NCBI GenBank assembly: GCA_030528055.1
Contig: JAUMZQ010000010.1
Span: forward strand, 1-64,000
Source of the DNA: Streptococcus sp.
GTDB taxonomy: Bacteria; Bacillota; Bacilli; Lactobacillales; Streptococcaceae
Reading direction: 5' to 3'
Length of the DNA: 64,000 bases
Shown: positions 8,316 through 17,924 of the stretch, piece after piece
How positions within the stretch are numbered: the stretch's first letter is position 1
How the letters are laid out: every line of letters starts with the position of its first letter
The notes under the pieces: model-generated
The model's database searches: none
What the model saw: the letters and a program-made list of their open reading frames with translations, nothing else
Told to the model about the DNA's origin: nothing
Program-made: the position numbers and the translations under genes

Positions 8316-8909
8316 TCAATCAAATACTCCACCAATTCTACCTCCATGGTAAGAAGTGATTTGTAATTGCCCTGTGTAGATATTATAATTACCTACAAAA
8401 TAAGAATTTTCTTCTCCATCCTTGGTCAGAACACAAATATACTGTAAAACATCTGTACTATTTGATTGCATTATCTCTGTTTTTTCTTCAGAAAAGCTAT
8501 AACCATTTATATTAAAAGCTGATGCAAAGGTTTGAACCATTGCATTTTCAGTGCTACTCAAGTGATTGTCTAGCGAACTTTTTATAACTAGTTTATTTGG
8601 ACTATCCTTAATGGCTTGAACTGCAATTTTAAGTGCTTCTATGACTTTAAGTCTTTTTTCTTCCAAGACCACACTACTTGGTCTTTCTAATGTAGCACGC
8701 GCTTCTTGATAATTCTTCTCATCAACTGTTATCTCATAAACACTACTTGATGATGTCTCTTTGGTTGAAATTGTCGAAGAATTTTCTTCTTGGGTGTGAT
8801 TTTTATGAGCTTTTTTATTTAAAAAAGCTATACTAATGATGATTACTAGTAAAAATGTTCCAACTAATGACACTGTTAATATCAACTTTTTTTTCTTTTT
8901 GGGATTCAT
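8316..8909 (-). CDS. Island membrane-anchored protein, 197 residues
   Basis: One N-terminal membrane segment (about residues 9-30, after a NPKKKKK cytosolic stub) is followed by a Ser/Thr-rich linker and an extracellular domain of about 140 residues, not recognised. The ribosome site AGAGGT precedes the ATG. It is last in the operon that begins at 14.2 kb and lies 43 bp downstream of the wall-hydrolase gene. It may be an accessory surface component of the secretion channel. Confidence 0.65.
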   Translation of the reverse strand: MNPKKKKKLILTVSLVGTFLLVIIISIAFLNKKAHKNHTQEENSSTISTKETSSSSVYEITVDEKNYQEARATLERPSSVVLEEKRLKVIEALKIAVQAIKDSPNKLVIKSSLDNHLSSTENAMVQTFASAFNINGYSFSEEKTEIMQSNSTDVLQYICVLTKDGEENSYFVGNYNIYTGQLQITSYHGGRIGGVFD

Positions 8910-8952
8910 ATTGACCTCTTTAATATAGCCTTAAAATATAGTTGTAAATTCT

Positions 8953-10347
8953 TTATTTTCCACTATCATTGCTACTCAATTTAGGATTGCGGTCATCTGG
9001 GTAAGCATAGACATAGTTATCTTCCTTAATCTCGTCCATTGGTACTCTTCTTAAACTCCAAGTAAATGGTTTGTCGACCATTGTTCCACTTAATATTGTA
9101 TTTTGTTCACAAACAAAAATCGTTCCATCTTCAAATACATGACAAACAATTCCAGTGTGACCTGCAGGATTCCGAGTCCCATCTTTACGTTTAGTACTCT
9201 GACAAGAGAAAATAGCACCTTTTTTAGGAGTTGTTTTTACTTGATTTCCAAAAATTTTAGCCCATGCAGCAGCTTGATCAATCCCATTTCCAATCACCAC
9301 TCCTTTATGACCCCATATCAAATTTCCTAAACTAATTGTCAAGTTCACACATTGACCGGCTAGAAAACCTTCATCTGGGTGTTCCCAATTTGCTCCACTT
9401 CCACCATACTCCATACCAAATGCTTGTGGATCAATCACATAAGGTTTTAGACTTTCAGGAAGATCATACGGGGTATATCCCCATGCGGTAGCTTCTGGGG
9501 GATAAGTCCCTGAACCATCAACAGCATCTCCACTTTTACCATCGGTTCCTTTTCCTCCACAATTTTTACTTTTACTTCCACCACTTGTGCTTGATGAGTC
9601 ATCGGAAGTTTGTGTTTCTTCTGTTGTAGCTGTTTTATTTACTGGAGCAGATCCATATTTTGCAATAGCTTTCTCATCTAACCATTTAAACTTTGAACCC
9701 AGATCATTATAAAAATTATGGAGTTTTGTTTTATACTCTGGGTCGGTTGCCCACCCTCCATCTGCAATCGCACTAAGTGTACTAATACCATCCGTATTAT
9801 TAATGGCATTGGTGTAGAGGGTTTGATTTTTCATAAATTCAGCTTTTCCAACAATCCCTGAATCAAAAGTGGCAAAATAAGCATATTTCCCACCTGTATT
9901 ATCTCCTACTTCTATTCCTGGACCTTCGCTTGAAACAGAATTGTCTCCGTATAGTCCAATAGTAGCAGTAAAGTCAGACTTTTTACTCCATTTCACTCCT
10001 CCCATATTATGTGCTTCTCCAAAAGAATCCACACTTTGATTAAAAGAGGTTTCGATCATCGTCTGAACGATAGAAGCAGATGGTAAAAAACCACCAACTT
10101 TCCAAGATTCTATATAGGCTTGTTCATGCTCTTTTACAAATTCTTCTATAGATGAATTAGCAGAGACTGTTTCTGTTCCTGTACTAACTCCCGACTCAGT
10201 ACCAGTGGAACAACCACCTTTATTACTAGCATTGTTTTCAGCCACTCCTCCATAGATAATAGCCAGTATAAAAGCCATCACAAAAAGAATCAGTAAAAGA
10301 GGAAGCCCAATTGATAGAAAAATTTTACGAAAGAGCTTTTTCTTCAT
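8953..10347 (-). CDS. Bifunctional peptidoglycan hydrolase of the type IV system (VirB1-like)
   Basis: A 464-residue protein anchored by an N-terminal membrane segment (about 12-34). The first extracellular domain (about 65-225) looks like a glucosaminidase/muramidase, with the likely catalytic E in SIVQTMIETSF and an NMGGVKW motif. A Ser/Gly linker follows, then a C-terminal CHAP amidase/endopeptidase domain (about 310-445) with Cys in AGQCVNL and His in AGHTGIV. Proteins of this layout open the cell wall for Gram-positive conjugation machines. It sits 15 bp downstream of a small membrane-protein gene in the VirB4-like operon. Confidence 0.85.
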   Translation of the reverse strand: MKKKLFRKIFLSIGLPLLLILFVMAFILAIIYGGVAENNASNKGGCSTGTESGVSTGTETVSANSSIEEFVKEHEQAYIESWKVGGFLPSASIVQTMIETSFNQSVDSFGEAHNMGGVKWSKKSDFTATIGLYGDNSVSSEGPGIEVGDNTGGKYAYFATFDSGIVGKAEFMKNQTLYTNAINNTDGISTLSAIADGGWATDPEYKTKLHNFYNDLGSKFKWLDEKAIAKYGSAPVNKTATTEETQTSDDSSSTSGGSKSKNCGGKGTDGKSGDAVDGSGTYPPEATAWGYTPYDLPESLKPYVIDPQAFGMEYGGSGANWEHPDEGFLAGQCVNLTISLGNLIWGHKGVVIGNGIDQAAAWAKIFGNQVKTTPKKGAIFSCQSTKRKDGTRNPAGHTGIVCHVFEDGTIFVCEQNTILSGTMVDKPFTWSLRRVPMDEIKEDNYVYAYPDDRNPKLSSNDSGK

Positions 10348-10362
10348 TGCAATACCTCACTC

Positions 10363-10755
10363 TTATTTAAATAACCACTTAAGCCCCAAAAACAAAGCAA
10401 AAATTAGCAGGAACACTAAGCTAGCTATTAGTATCTTTTTCCCAAATTCATTATTTCGTTGGTATTGTTCCTTCATCTGCCAATTTTCATCATTGTCATA
10501 ATAATTTTTTTGCTTCTCTATGGCATGTCGATAATAACTTTGAATAGAATTTTTTTTATTTCTGTAGGAATCTCTTATATCACTATACAGAGAATGAGAC
10601 TTTCTTTTTTTCCTAGGACTGTCTTCGAATGTTTCCTCATCATAGTCTTCTTCATCAAGATATTCATCTTCTATTACTTGGTCATTGTATTCTTCTGCTC
10701 TTTCATATTCCTCGTTCTCTTCTAAGCGAGGACGTACCAATTTATATTTTACCAT
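10363..10755 (-). CDS. Tail-anchored acidic membrane protein, 130 residues
   Basis: The N-terminal half is very acidic (EDEYLDEEDYDEETFEDS) and the middle is basic and tyrosine-rich. A single hydrophobic segment lies at the C-terminus (about 107-128), so most of the protein is cytosolic. It is not recognised by family. Position between the 222-residue membrane protein and the wall hydrolase implies a structural or scaffolding part of the secretion complex. Confidence 0.6.
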   Translation of the reverse strand: MVKYKLVRPRLEENEEYERAEEYNDQVIEDEYLDEEDYDEETFEDSPRKKRKSHSLYSDIRDSYRNKKNSIQSYYRHAIEKQKNYYDNDENWQMKEQYQRNNEFGKKILIASLVFLLIFALFLGLKWLFK

Positions 10756-10800
10756 CGCACCCTCTCATATCTTGGTGAATTTTAAGTAATAAAATTTCAA

Positions 10801-11469
10801 CTATATTTTTTTCCATAAAGAATAGCCTTCTCTTTGTGGGCTAGTATAAAGAAAATCTCTGATTGTCGTTGACCCCCAAAGTCCCTTTATTTTAAAAGTT
10901 CGTACTAATTTTTTATCTGTCAGCCCACTGATCGTATCTTTTTGCAGAATGGTTGATTCTCTAATTAAAGTAAAATCCTTCAGCTCCAATAAGTTTAAAA
11001 CGCGATAGGCATGACTATACGCTCGATATTTTGTTTTATTCCTCAAACGCTGACTGTAAATAGGAGAAAAATTTTTACTAAGTTTAGCAACAACGGAAAC
11101 AACAAAATGACGGTGTTTCTTTTCAAAATAGCCCACTAAACATAGCAAGAAAAGATAGAAATCAGCTGTAATTCCGTATTCACTTAATAAAGTTATTGGA
11201 AGAAAAACGAGCAAGAAAATTAGTGAAATAACTTCTCTTTTTGCTTTTAATATAGAATAAACAAGTACAAAAAATCCAATTACTAAAGATACGGAAAGAG
11301 TCATTGTAATAAATTTTAATCCATACAAAGTAACCAAATAGGCCATATTCAAAGCAAAACCAAAGGCAAAAGCTAAGCCAAAAAGTAGAGTGGCAAAACA
11401 CCTTAGCAAGAAAAATAATTTTAATGCTTTGGTAGAATAAAACCAGTTATTAAAATGTAAAACGAGCAT
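10801..11469 (-). CDS. Island polytopic membrane protein, 222 residues
   Basis: Four or so membrane segments occupy the first 115 residues, followed by a basic cytosolic C-terminal region of about 105 residues. No family is recognised. The gene starts 9 bp after the VirB4-like gene ends, so it is co-transcribed and probably belongs to the inner-membrane part of the complex. Confidence 0.6.
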   Translation of the reverse strand: MLVLHFNNWFYSTKALKLFFLLRCFATLLFGLAFAFGFALNMAYLVTLYGLKFITMTLSVSLVIGFFVLVYSILKAKREVISLIFLLVFLPITLLSEYGITADFYLFLLCLVGYFEKKHRHFVVSVVAKLSKNFSPIYSQRLRNKTKYRAYSHAYRVLNLLELKDFTLIRESTILQKDTISGLTDKKLVRTFKIKGLWGSTTIRDFLYTSPQREGYSLWKKI

Positions 11470-11478
11470 ACAATTCCT

Positions 11479-13416
11479 CTAATCTACGCTTGCATAGCGT
11501 TCTAATTCATTCCCCAAAAATTCTTGATTAAACACCACATTCCCATGTCCTGCAATATTCATAAAAAGTTGTCCTTGTAGTAAATTGGGTAAGGTCTCTA
11601 ATTCTGATTCTGTCATGGACTCTCTTAATGCTTCCGCTAATAAGTGAACAGTGGTTTCATCTGTATTAGCAAAAACCCTGTATTGCATCAGTGAAAAAAT
11701 ACGCCGAACAGAGGAAGCATACAAATCTAAGGTTGTATTCCCACTAGCCACTAAGACATTCTGCAAGGAAGTCATCTCTAGTACGACTCCAGCATAATTT
11801 GTTCCCATTTCTTCAATCATATCTGCTAGAAAAGTGACCGATTGAGAATAGCGAATATCTAACATCATTTGAGCAGACGAAACATTGATAATGTAATGAG
11901 TCAGCTGATCATGGTAAATAGACGGATCGTTCTTACGTCTTTGACGTTGGACTTTCCCATTATTGACTACGTATGATGAAATTAATGACAATACTTGAGT
12001 TAATTGAAGATTTAATAGCATTGGAGTTTTAGTTAGTTCCGATAAATCAATGGTTACTACTTGTTCTTCTGATAAATCTTCAAAATTTGTAAATACATCA
12101 AAAATGGGGCCGTAATTTTTATTAAGGGAGCTAAATGTCTTAGCGATACGTCCAACTGATTTTGTATCATGATCATTTCCTGCTTTTCCTGCTGCACGAT
12201 AGCGCTGTTCTAAAAATGAACAAAATTGAGACAAACGTGGATGTTCATCATTGACAATAGTTGTAATATGAATGCGATCCACCTCTTTTTCGGCATTATG
12301 TTTCCATAAACCAATCGCAACATAAAAATCTGTAATCAAATCTTCTAATCGCAATAAATCATCTGAGGTGATTTCCTGGTTTAAAACTTGAGCAATACTT
12401 TTTAATTTCGCTACATGCAAACGAAAACAACCAATTTCATCGACTTCTATCCCATTTTCTTTGGTCATACTCGGCAATACTTGCATGATATTAATTTTGT
12501 TGGCTCCTCCAGACATACTGAGAACTTTACCATATTGAAATTTAGTCAAATCTTGAAAAGTCCCATCCAAATCAATATTAATAATTTTATGCCCTCTGGC
12601 GTATAGCGAATCTGTATGTTTGAGAACAAACTTTTTTTGATACATTTTTGGAGCACCAGATACAAACATAAAAGGACGAGTCCGGATATCGTCGTTCTTT
12701 AAAAAGTCGAGATTAACTGCTCCACTTGTTGGTGTGTAGCCAAAATAGGTCCCATGTGGGTCAGCAAGTTTTGTATGATTGAACCAATATCCTCCAGATA
12801 AATCACGCACTGGCACGGGTTGAGGTTGCCTATGATTGGCTAAATCCTTCTGGCGTGAGGGCGGTACAAAGGGAGAATGGTATTCAATGTCTTGTTCGCC
12901 AATAAAAGAAGTCATGGAGAACTTGGGAGCTCCATTCTTAATTTCAGACATCTTATCAAATAACTCTTTTTCAGTATTTCCAGAAGCATAGATACGTGTC
13001 CAAATCCCTTTTACTCCGGAATTGTTATGCCGGATATCCTGTTCTAACAGCATCAAGTCTTGAACTTCATCTAGCTCTGCTTGATTTTTTGTTGCCTTTT
13101 GATTCTCATTAATACGAGAGCTTTTTTCTTCTACGGCTTTTGAGGCTTTTTCTTGCACAATTTTGTTATCTAAGTGTGTAACATGCATAAAAGCTCGTGT
13201 CCCTTGAACCTGCATCAATTCAGTTCCCCAATAATCATTTAGCCCTCCTGTCGGATAGCTTGTCACAAACAAGGTCGCATGGTAGCCATCTCCTGATTTC
13301 CAGTAGCGGTCATCTGATTTGAAATCAATGTTTCCTTGTGGCTGAATCCTGCTGATAAATGGTAGATCATATCCTCTTGCAATCAATTTTTTAATCTTAC
13401 GTTTTTTTAAATACAT
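11479..13416 (-). CDS. VirB4-like protein, C-terminal part, with degenerate ATPase motifs
   Basis: A 645-residue protein that follows the VirB4/TraE fold in order, including the strand-turn segment GHKIINIDLDGTFQDL that normally follows the Walker A helix. The Walker A position reads SGAPKMYQKKF instead of GxxGxGKS/T. The Walker B position reads THYIINVSSAQ instead of a hydrophobic run ending DE. ATP hydrolysis is therefore unlikely. There is no frameshift, and length and coding quality look intact, so it appears to be a maintained pseudo-ATPase. It starts 6 bp after the separate N-terminal gene at 13423-14133. Confidence 0.75.
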   Translation of the reverse strand: MYLKKRKIKKLIARGYDLPFISRIQPQGNIDFKSDDRYWKSGDGYHATLFVTSYPTGGLNDYWGTELMQVQGTRAFMHVTHLDNKIVQEKASKAVEEKSSRINENQKATKNQAELDEVQDLMLLEQDIRHNNSGVKGIWTRIYASGNTEKELFDKMSEIKNGAPKFSMTSFIGEQDIEYHSPFVPPSRQKDLANHRQPQPVPVRDLSGGYWFNHTKLADPHGTYFGYTPTSGAVNLDFLKNDDIRTRPFMFVSGAPKMYQKKFVLKHTDSLYARGHKIINIDLDGTFQDLTKFQYGKVLSMSGGANKINIMQVLPSMTKENGIEVDEIGCFRLHVAKLKSIAQVLNQEITSDDLLRLEDLITDFYVAIGLWKHNAEKEVDRIHITTIVNDEHPRLSQFCSFLEQRYRAAGKAGNDHDTKSVGRIAKTFSSLNKNYGPIFDVFTNFEDLSEEQVVTIDLSELTKTPMLLNLQLTQVLSLISSYVVNNGKVQRQRRKNDPSIYHDQLTHYIINVSSAQMMLDIRYSQSVTFLADMIEEMGTNYAGVVLEMTSLQNVLVASGNTTLDLYASSVRRIFSLMQYRVFANTDETTVHLLAEALRESMTESELETLPNLLQGQLFMNIAGHGNVVFNQEFLGNELERYASVD

Positions 13417-13422
13417 ATTCTT

Positions 13423-14133
13423 CTATACCTTTTCGTTCTGATTATTATATTGTTTAAGAATCTGTTCTTTTTTACTAACTGGAACAATAGCTGGGACAAA
13501 GTCGTTGTTTCCACTTGTCTGTACTTTTCGAACCTTCTTTTGCAATTCTTCAATAGTATCACCATAAAGCCAAATTAAAAATTCTGCATTGTATAGTTCT
13601 TGTTCAACTGCTTCTTCAGATACGATATTTTGCATCAGTAATGACTCACGATCTTTTAGTTGTTGAATCCTATTTTTGCTGACACCTGTTTTGTTCATTT
13701 CGCGTCTCACCTCATGTAAAATTCTTCTTGATTCGATAATCTGCTCAGAAGTATCCGTCGGTAATGTAGTGGATTCAAAAAGGTAATCAAAAGCAATTTC
13801 AGAATTCCATTTTCTAAAATTTTGAATTGTTCGTTGTCTTTCATTGTCAGAAAGAGAATTTAAATCTTTTCCTCTAACCTCCAAAATTTGTAAATAGCCC
13901 GAATAACCATTGCTTAGAGCAATCGGTTGTCCTTTAACATTCGTTAAGATGGATTTGGTATCTATCAAATCAATTGTTAGAAGAAAATCTTTGTTTTCGA
14001 ATTCCTTTGTATCATAATCATAGGTGAATTGACTTTCAGCGATTTTTCCTATCCTACTGTTCAAAACACCTGTATTTCCTTTTGTAGCTTTTTTATCTAC
14101 TTTCTTACTAGAGGTTGATTTTTTTAAAGCCAT
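13423..14133 (-). CDS. VirB4/TraE N-terminal-domain-like protein
   Basis: A 236-residue soluble protein with a basic low-complexity start (KKSTSSKKVDKKATK), then a region resembling the N-terminal domain of VirB4-type proteins (FLLTIDLIDTKSILTNVKGQ and following). In most systems this domain is fused to the ATPase domain; here it is a separate gene immediately before it. It is first gene of the operon running to 8316 and has its own box promoter. The assignment rests on position and general similarity. Confidence 0.55.
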   Translation of the reverse strand: MALKKSTSSKKVDKKATKGNTGVLNSRIGKIAESQFTYDYDTKEFENKDFLLTIDLIDTKSILTNVKGQPIALSNGYSGYLQILEVRGKDLNSLSDNERQRTIQNFRKWNSEIAFDYLFESTTLPTDTSEQIIESRRILHEVRREMNKTGVSKNRIQQLKDRESLLMQNIVSEEAVEQELYNAEFLIWLYGDTIEELQKKVRKVQTSGNNDFVPAIVPVSKKEQILKQYNNQNEKV

Positions 14134-14170
14134 TCATCCTATCCTTTTTTCTAAAATTATACTCATCATT

Positions 14171-14214
14171 ATTATACTGTATCAACCAATCATAAGATTT
14201 TATGATAAAAGAAG
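14171..14214 (-). promoter_or_regulatory. Island box promoter 3 (drives the VirB4-like operon)
   Basis: TTTATCATAAA (TAT at 14207) is 31 nt upstream of a TATAAT -10 at 14176-14171. At this site the box is the left arm of a longer inverted repeat, ATCATAA-aatc-TTATGAT. No -35 hexamer is present. Confidence 0.75.
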
Positions 14215-14249
14215 AAGTTAGAAGCAACTAACAATTTACAAATTATACG

Positions 14250-14287
14250 AAAAACAAGAGCCAAACTATGTTTCGACTCTTGTTTTT
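14250..14287 (-). terminator. Terminator after the VirB6-like gene
   Basis: The hairpin AAAACAAGAG with CTCTTGTTTT and a T-run on the minus strand ends the operon 17487-14293, immediately before box promoter 3. Confidence 0.8.
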
Positions 14288-14292
14288 ATTGT

Positions 14293-16305
14293 TTATTTTT
14301 TGGATGTGGGTTTCGTATTTCCTTTGGAAGAAATTCCTTTTCCTACACCACTATTACTGGCTGAACTATCTGGTTGTTTAGTGTTCTCGCTTGTTTTACT
14401 TCCACTAGTTTGTGTGTTGATTTGTGAACCAGATGTGCCACCAATTCCTTTTTGTCCTTGTTTGTCGCGAGTAGGTTTGTTTTTAGTTCCTTGATTTGCT
14501 CCTCCGACTCCCTTAGCAGATGTCCCTAAGGCCTTGGCAGTACTATTCTTACCAGCATTATAACTTTCTTTAAGAGAGCCAGTTGCTACTCTAGCAGAAT
14601 TTTGAACTCCTTCTTTCACATTAGAAGCAGAGTCTTTTATTCTTTGTCCTGCTTTTGAACCAACATTTGTCATTGCGTTCTTCACGCCACCAGCTTGTGA
14701 AATACCACTAGATACTCCTCTAACTGCTCCAGCTCCTTTAGCAATGTTTCTTCCTGCACTCGCCATTCCTTTACCGACTCCTGCGGCTCCTTTACTTGCA
14801 CTTCTTGCTGTTGTGCTAACCCCTTTTGCTGCACGTTTTGCAACATTTGGCACTGATTTAGCAGCAGATTTTCCTCTTCGACTGGCCATAACTCCCAGCC
14901 CCGCTGCGACTCCTGCCGTTCCAAGAAGGCTGTTTTTTGTACTCTGCTGTCCCGTTGAGACACCTAGCCAACGTTCAACAGCATTATTTCCACTAACAAG
15001 GGCAAAATAAACTCCTAAATAAATAACAATAGAAGCTGTGACTCCTTCCCAATAAGTTAGATTTTCTCCAAAGCTTCCTGTAATCCCCTCAACTCCAGAT
15101 AGAGCAATTTTGGGAAAATCTCTCAAAATACTAAAGGCCACTCGTAACATAATCACTTCAAAGAAAATACCTGTCAAAGTTCCAAATATAGTATAGAGTA
15201 GTTCTTTAAATTTATCTGATTTTTCTACGGAGGTGTAACCGACAATCGGTGCTATCATGCCGGCTACAATAACTTGAAAGAGCGATTGTACAAATTTAAC
15301 AGACATACAAATCAATAAAGTTAATAAAATGATTTGTTGAGCAAGTAGCGCAATCCAGTTGACATTATACCGCATGTAAACAGAAGAGAAAACATTTTCC
15401 AAGTCACTCCATGTTCCCGGTTTTACCGCATCAATCCGAACATTCCCCTCGTCGCCCGACTTTAAGACAGAACTCAATAAGGAAGAAGCTCCGTAATAAT
15501 TTTTATCCTTATCTCCTTTTTTTCTAAACTCTTCTAAAACTTCTTTATCTGTTCCACCATACCATGAAGAAAAATCTGTCATCATAAGATTTTGATCATT
15601 AATCGTATTTAAGTGGGTGTCTGGTCCCGCATTTAAATAACCATTGTCATCCATCTTTAATTTATTGATGTCAAAATTATTTTTTATGACAACATACAAA
15701 TCAACAACATTCCCTGTAAAAGGTTGGATAGATAGCGTTTGGTAATCATCCGTTGACTGCTCCCCATTTTTTGTAGTTTCCTTAACATTCCGAATAGATT
15801 GACTACTGGTAGCTAAGATTCTTGAAAATTGCCTAATAGCCTGAGGCAAAAGAGCTGTTACGACCGTTACCAATAAAAAATGATTAATGACATCTCTATA
15901 TTTTAAAAGACCAGTCAAAAAACTAGATAAAATAGATAAAGTCAAAAGTAAAACAAAAACAACTAATCCTACTTTTTGTAAACCATCAAAAAACTGACCA
16001 ACTAAAGTCTGCTTATCTGTCAGATAATCAAATAAACCAAACAAGCGGAATAAATTATTATAAATAGTCTCTAGTGCTCGCGTAAGAGAATACAAGGTCT
16101 TGGCGAGCCATCCTGGAATCCCCATAAAGAAGGTAAAAGCTTGCGGAATTGGAGACAAGTAATTAGACCACTGGTTATAGAACCTTGCTGCCTCTATTGT
16201 CGGTGACTCATTATAAGTCCAACTTGGACTAACCTCATTTTTAAACGAGCCGGCTTTGGAGACAAGATCTTGTAAACTAGAATAATCTTTTGACAAACCC
16301 ATCAC
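14293..16305 (-). CDS. Polytopic mobilome membrane protein (VirB6-like, CD3337/EF1877 type)
   Basis: A 670-residue integral membrane protein with several hydrophobic segments between about residues 58 and 450. A long Gly/Ala/Lys/Ser-rich, low-complexity cytosolic tail (about 465-670) follows. This layout matches the CD3337/EF1877 family carried by Gram-positive conjugative elements, thought to form the inner channel like VirB6. It overlaps the upstream VirB8-like gene by 4 bp. The repetitive KGAG/AAKG tail may bind DNA or partner proteins (inference). Confidence 0.75.
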   Translation of the reverse strand: MMGLSKDYSSLQDLVSKAGSFKNEVSPSWTYNESPTIEAARFYNQWSNYLSPIPQAFTFFMGIPGWLAKTLYSLTRALETIYNNLFRLFGLFDYLTDKQTLVGQFFDGLQKVGLVVFVLLLTLSILSSFLTGLLKYRDVINHFLLVTVVTALLPQAIRQFSRILATSSQSIRNVKETTKNGEQSTDDYQTLSIQPFTGNVVDLYVVIKNNFDINKLKMDDNGYLNAGPDTHLNTINDQNLMMTDFSSWYGGTDKEVLEEFRKKGDKDKNYYGASSLLSSVLKSGDEGNVRIDAVKPGTWSDLENVFSSVYMRYNVNWIALLAQQIILLTLLICMSVKFVQSLFQVIVAGMIAPIVGYTSVEKSDKFKELLYTIFGTLTGIFFEVIMLRVAFSILRDFPKIALSGVEGITGSFGENLTYWEGVTASIVIYLGVYFALVSGNNAVERWLGVSTGQQSTKNSLLGTAGVAAGLGVMASRRGKSAAKSVPNVAKRAAKGVSTTARSASKGAAGVGKGMASAGRNIAKGAGAVRGVSSGISQAGGVKNAMTNVGSKAGQRIKDSASNVKEGVQNSARVATGSLKESYNAGKNSTAKALGTSAKGVGGANQGTKNKPTRDKQGQKGIGGTSGSQINTQTSGSKTSENTKQPDSSASNSGVGKGISSKGNTKPTSKK

Positions 16306-17483
16306 TTCCCTTCTTCTGATGAGGAAGGAGCTTCTTTATTTTCAGTATTTGGCTTTTCAGCTTTGTCAGTTGTTTCTTCGCCCTTTGCTTGATTCTCTTG
16401 CTCATCAGTTTTTTCACTAAGATAAAGATTTGTTACTGGTTCAGACACAACTAAAAATCCGTAACTGGCTTTCTTATCCTCTTTTACACCAAAAGATAAA
16501 CGCTTTGTTTTGGTTTCTTCGTTTGCTGTTGAAAAAGTCACAACATAGGTCAAGGTAAAGCTTCCATCATCTGCTAATTTTACAGATTCCAACAAGTTAC
16601 TAATGACTTTGGCTTGTTCTGGCTGTGTATATTTTGCATCTCCTTTGGATAAAAAAGGGTTTAGTGCTTCTTTATTTCCAGAATAATAATTTGGAATAAA
16701 GAAACGACCAAAAACATCTGCTGCATCGCTCTTTTCTTGCACGGTTTGTATTTGTTGTTGCTGTTGGTAAAGATAAGCCACTTTAGTTTCTAATTCAGTC
16801 TTTTTGGAATTTCCAATGACTCCTATAACAAGACCTAAGATACCAAACAACACTCCTACAATTGCAACACCCAAAGTAATTTTATTAAAAAGTGAGTTTT
16901 CATAAGCTTCCATTTGAGAATGTCCTCTTCTAGTCTTTGTTTTTTGAACAGTTGCTCTTTTTAACGCATTAGGCACATCAGATTCTAATGGAAAATAGGG
17001 CAACTCTGATCGAGATAATCCCAAACTTTCAGCATATATTTTTAAAATTCCGTGTTCGTTATCTGTAAAATATAGAGCTAGTTCATCGTAGGAATAAGCT
17101 TTAAATCGTGGATCACACAAAGAAGCTTCCATCAGTGGACTAATAAGATTGTCATAATGATGATCAATCGTAAAAGGACTAATAGCTGGCTCATCCTCTA
17201 TTGAGGGTTTTCCAGAATCATTATTTGCTAAGGAAACTTTTGCCAGAGTAAAATCTCCAAACTGTTCTTTTAAAGCCTTAAACAGCTCTTCGGCTTGAAG
17301 AAATGTCAAATAGGGTAAGCTATCCTCTATAGTAGTTGTATCTAAAAATTGCTCTTCATCCAAATACTCAATTAAATCTTTTATTTCTCTATTGTGCTTT
17401 GGAGAATCTTTCCCTAACCACTCAATATAAATAAACGAGGAGTCTGTCATAACTCCCCCTTTTCCTAAACCAAATCCTGCCAT
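16302..17483 (-). CDS. VirB8/TcpC-like bitopic protein
   Basis: A 393-residue protein with a cytosolic N-terminal region of about 195 residues, one membrane segment (about 201-222) and an extracellular domain beginning near FGRFFIPNYYSGNKEA that resembles the NTF2-like domain of VirB8/TcpC. An acidic, Glu/Lys-rich tail ends the protein. VirB8-type proteins scaffold the channel. The start at 17483 has GGTGG six bases upstream; an internal ATG at codon 12 also has a purine-rich leader, so the exact start is uncertain. It is 3 bp after the pilin-like gene. Confidence 0.7.
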   Translation of the reverse strand: MAGFGLGKGGVMTDSSFIYIEWLGKDSPKHNREIKDLIEYLDEEQFLDTTTIEDSLPYLTFLQAEELFKALKEQFGDFTLAKVSLANNDSGKPSIEDEPAISPFTIDHHYDNLISPLMEASLCDPRFKAYSYDELALYFTDNEHGILKIYAESLGLSRSELPYFPLESDVPNALKRATVQKTKTRRGHSQMEAYENSLFNKITLGVAIVGVLFGILGLVIGVIGNSKKTELETKVAYLYQQQQQIQTVQEKSDAADVFGRFFIPNYYSGNKEALNPFLSKGDAKYTQPEQAKVISNLLESVKLADDGSFTLTYVVTFSTANEETKTKRLSFGVKEDKKASYGFLVVSEPVTNLYLSEKTDEQENQAKGEETTDKAEKPNTENKEAPSSSEEGK

Positions 17484-17486
17484 AAA

Positions 17487-17810
17487 TTAACCACCAAACA
17501 TTTGTTGAATAAACGGAACTGCTTGACTAGCTAGAACAATTACCACAATCCCAATAATGACATAAACTATATGTCCTTTTGCCCACTCCCTCATTTTTTG
17601 TGACAACATCAAACCTATACCTGCCACAACCAACATCCCAATAGCAACAGTAGCTCCAAGAGTTGACAGTTGTTGGGTCGCATTCGATGCACCAGAGTTT
17701 ACTGCATCAAAAGGATTTTTCCCATCCGCCAACACACCACTAGGAAGAAGGAAGGAAGTTGCTATACTGACAAGAACCATCCATTTTTGTTTTAGTTTTA
17801 ATTTTTTCAA
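17487..17810 (-). CDS. VirB2-like small exported membrane protein
   Basis: A 107-residue protein with a signal peptide (ending near LLPSGVLADG) and two hydrophobic segments (about 48-67 and 80-100) joined by a short basic loop. This is the size and topology of VirB2/TrbC-type pilins or the equivalent small subunits of Gram-positive systems. It is first in the operon with the VirB8- and VirB6-like genes and has a box promoter. Confidence 0.65.
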   Translation of the reverse strand: MKKLKLKQKWMVLVSIATSFLLPSGVLADGKNPFDAVNSGASNATQQLSTLGATVAIGMLVVAGIGLMLSQKMREWAKGHIVYVIIGIVVIVLASQAVPFIQQMFGG

Positions 17811-17843
17811 AACAATAACTCCTTTTCTTCTTTATCATATTTC

Positions 17844-17889
17844 ATTATAGCTTAGCTGAAACTTCTTTTCGTTGTATCATAAAAAGAAA
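17844..17889 (-). promoter_or_regulatory. Island box promoter 4 (drives the VirB2/B8/B6-like operon)
   Basis: TTTATGATACA (TAT at 17881), one mismatch from the palindrome, is 32 nt upstream of a TATAAT -10 at 17849-17844. No -35 hexamer was seen. Confidence 0.65.
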
Positions 17890-17924
17890 TGAGAATTTCC
17901 CCATTCTCTAAAGCATTTCTCTTT
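17885..17924 (-). terminator. Terminator after the Clp-like ATPase gene
   Basis: The interrupted hairpin AGAAATGAGAAT with ATTCTC...GCATTTCT directly abuts the stop of the AAA+ gene. It overlaps the outer edge of box promoter 4. Confidence 0.55.

Noticed and set aside
14682..15010. Open frames on both strands inside the VirB6-like tail
   Set aside because: Low-complexity Gly/Ala/Lys coding sequence produces long shadow frames; the membrane-protein frame is clearly the real one.
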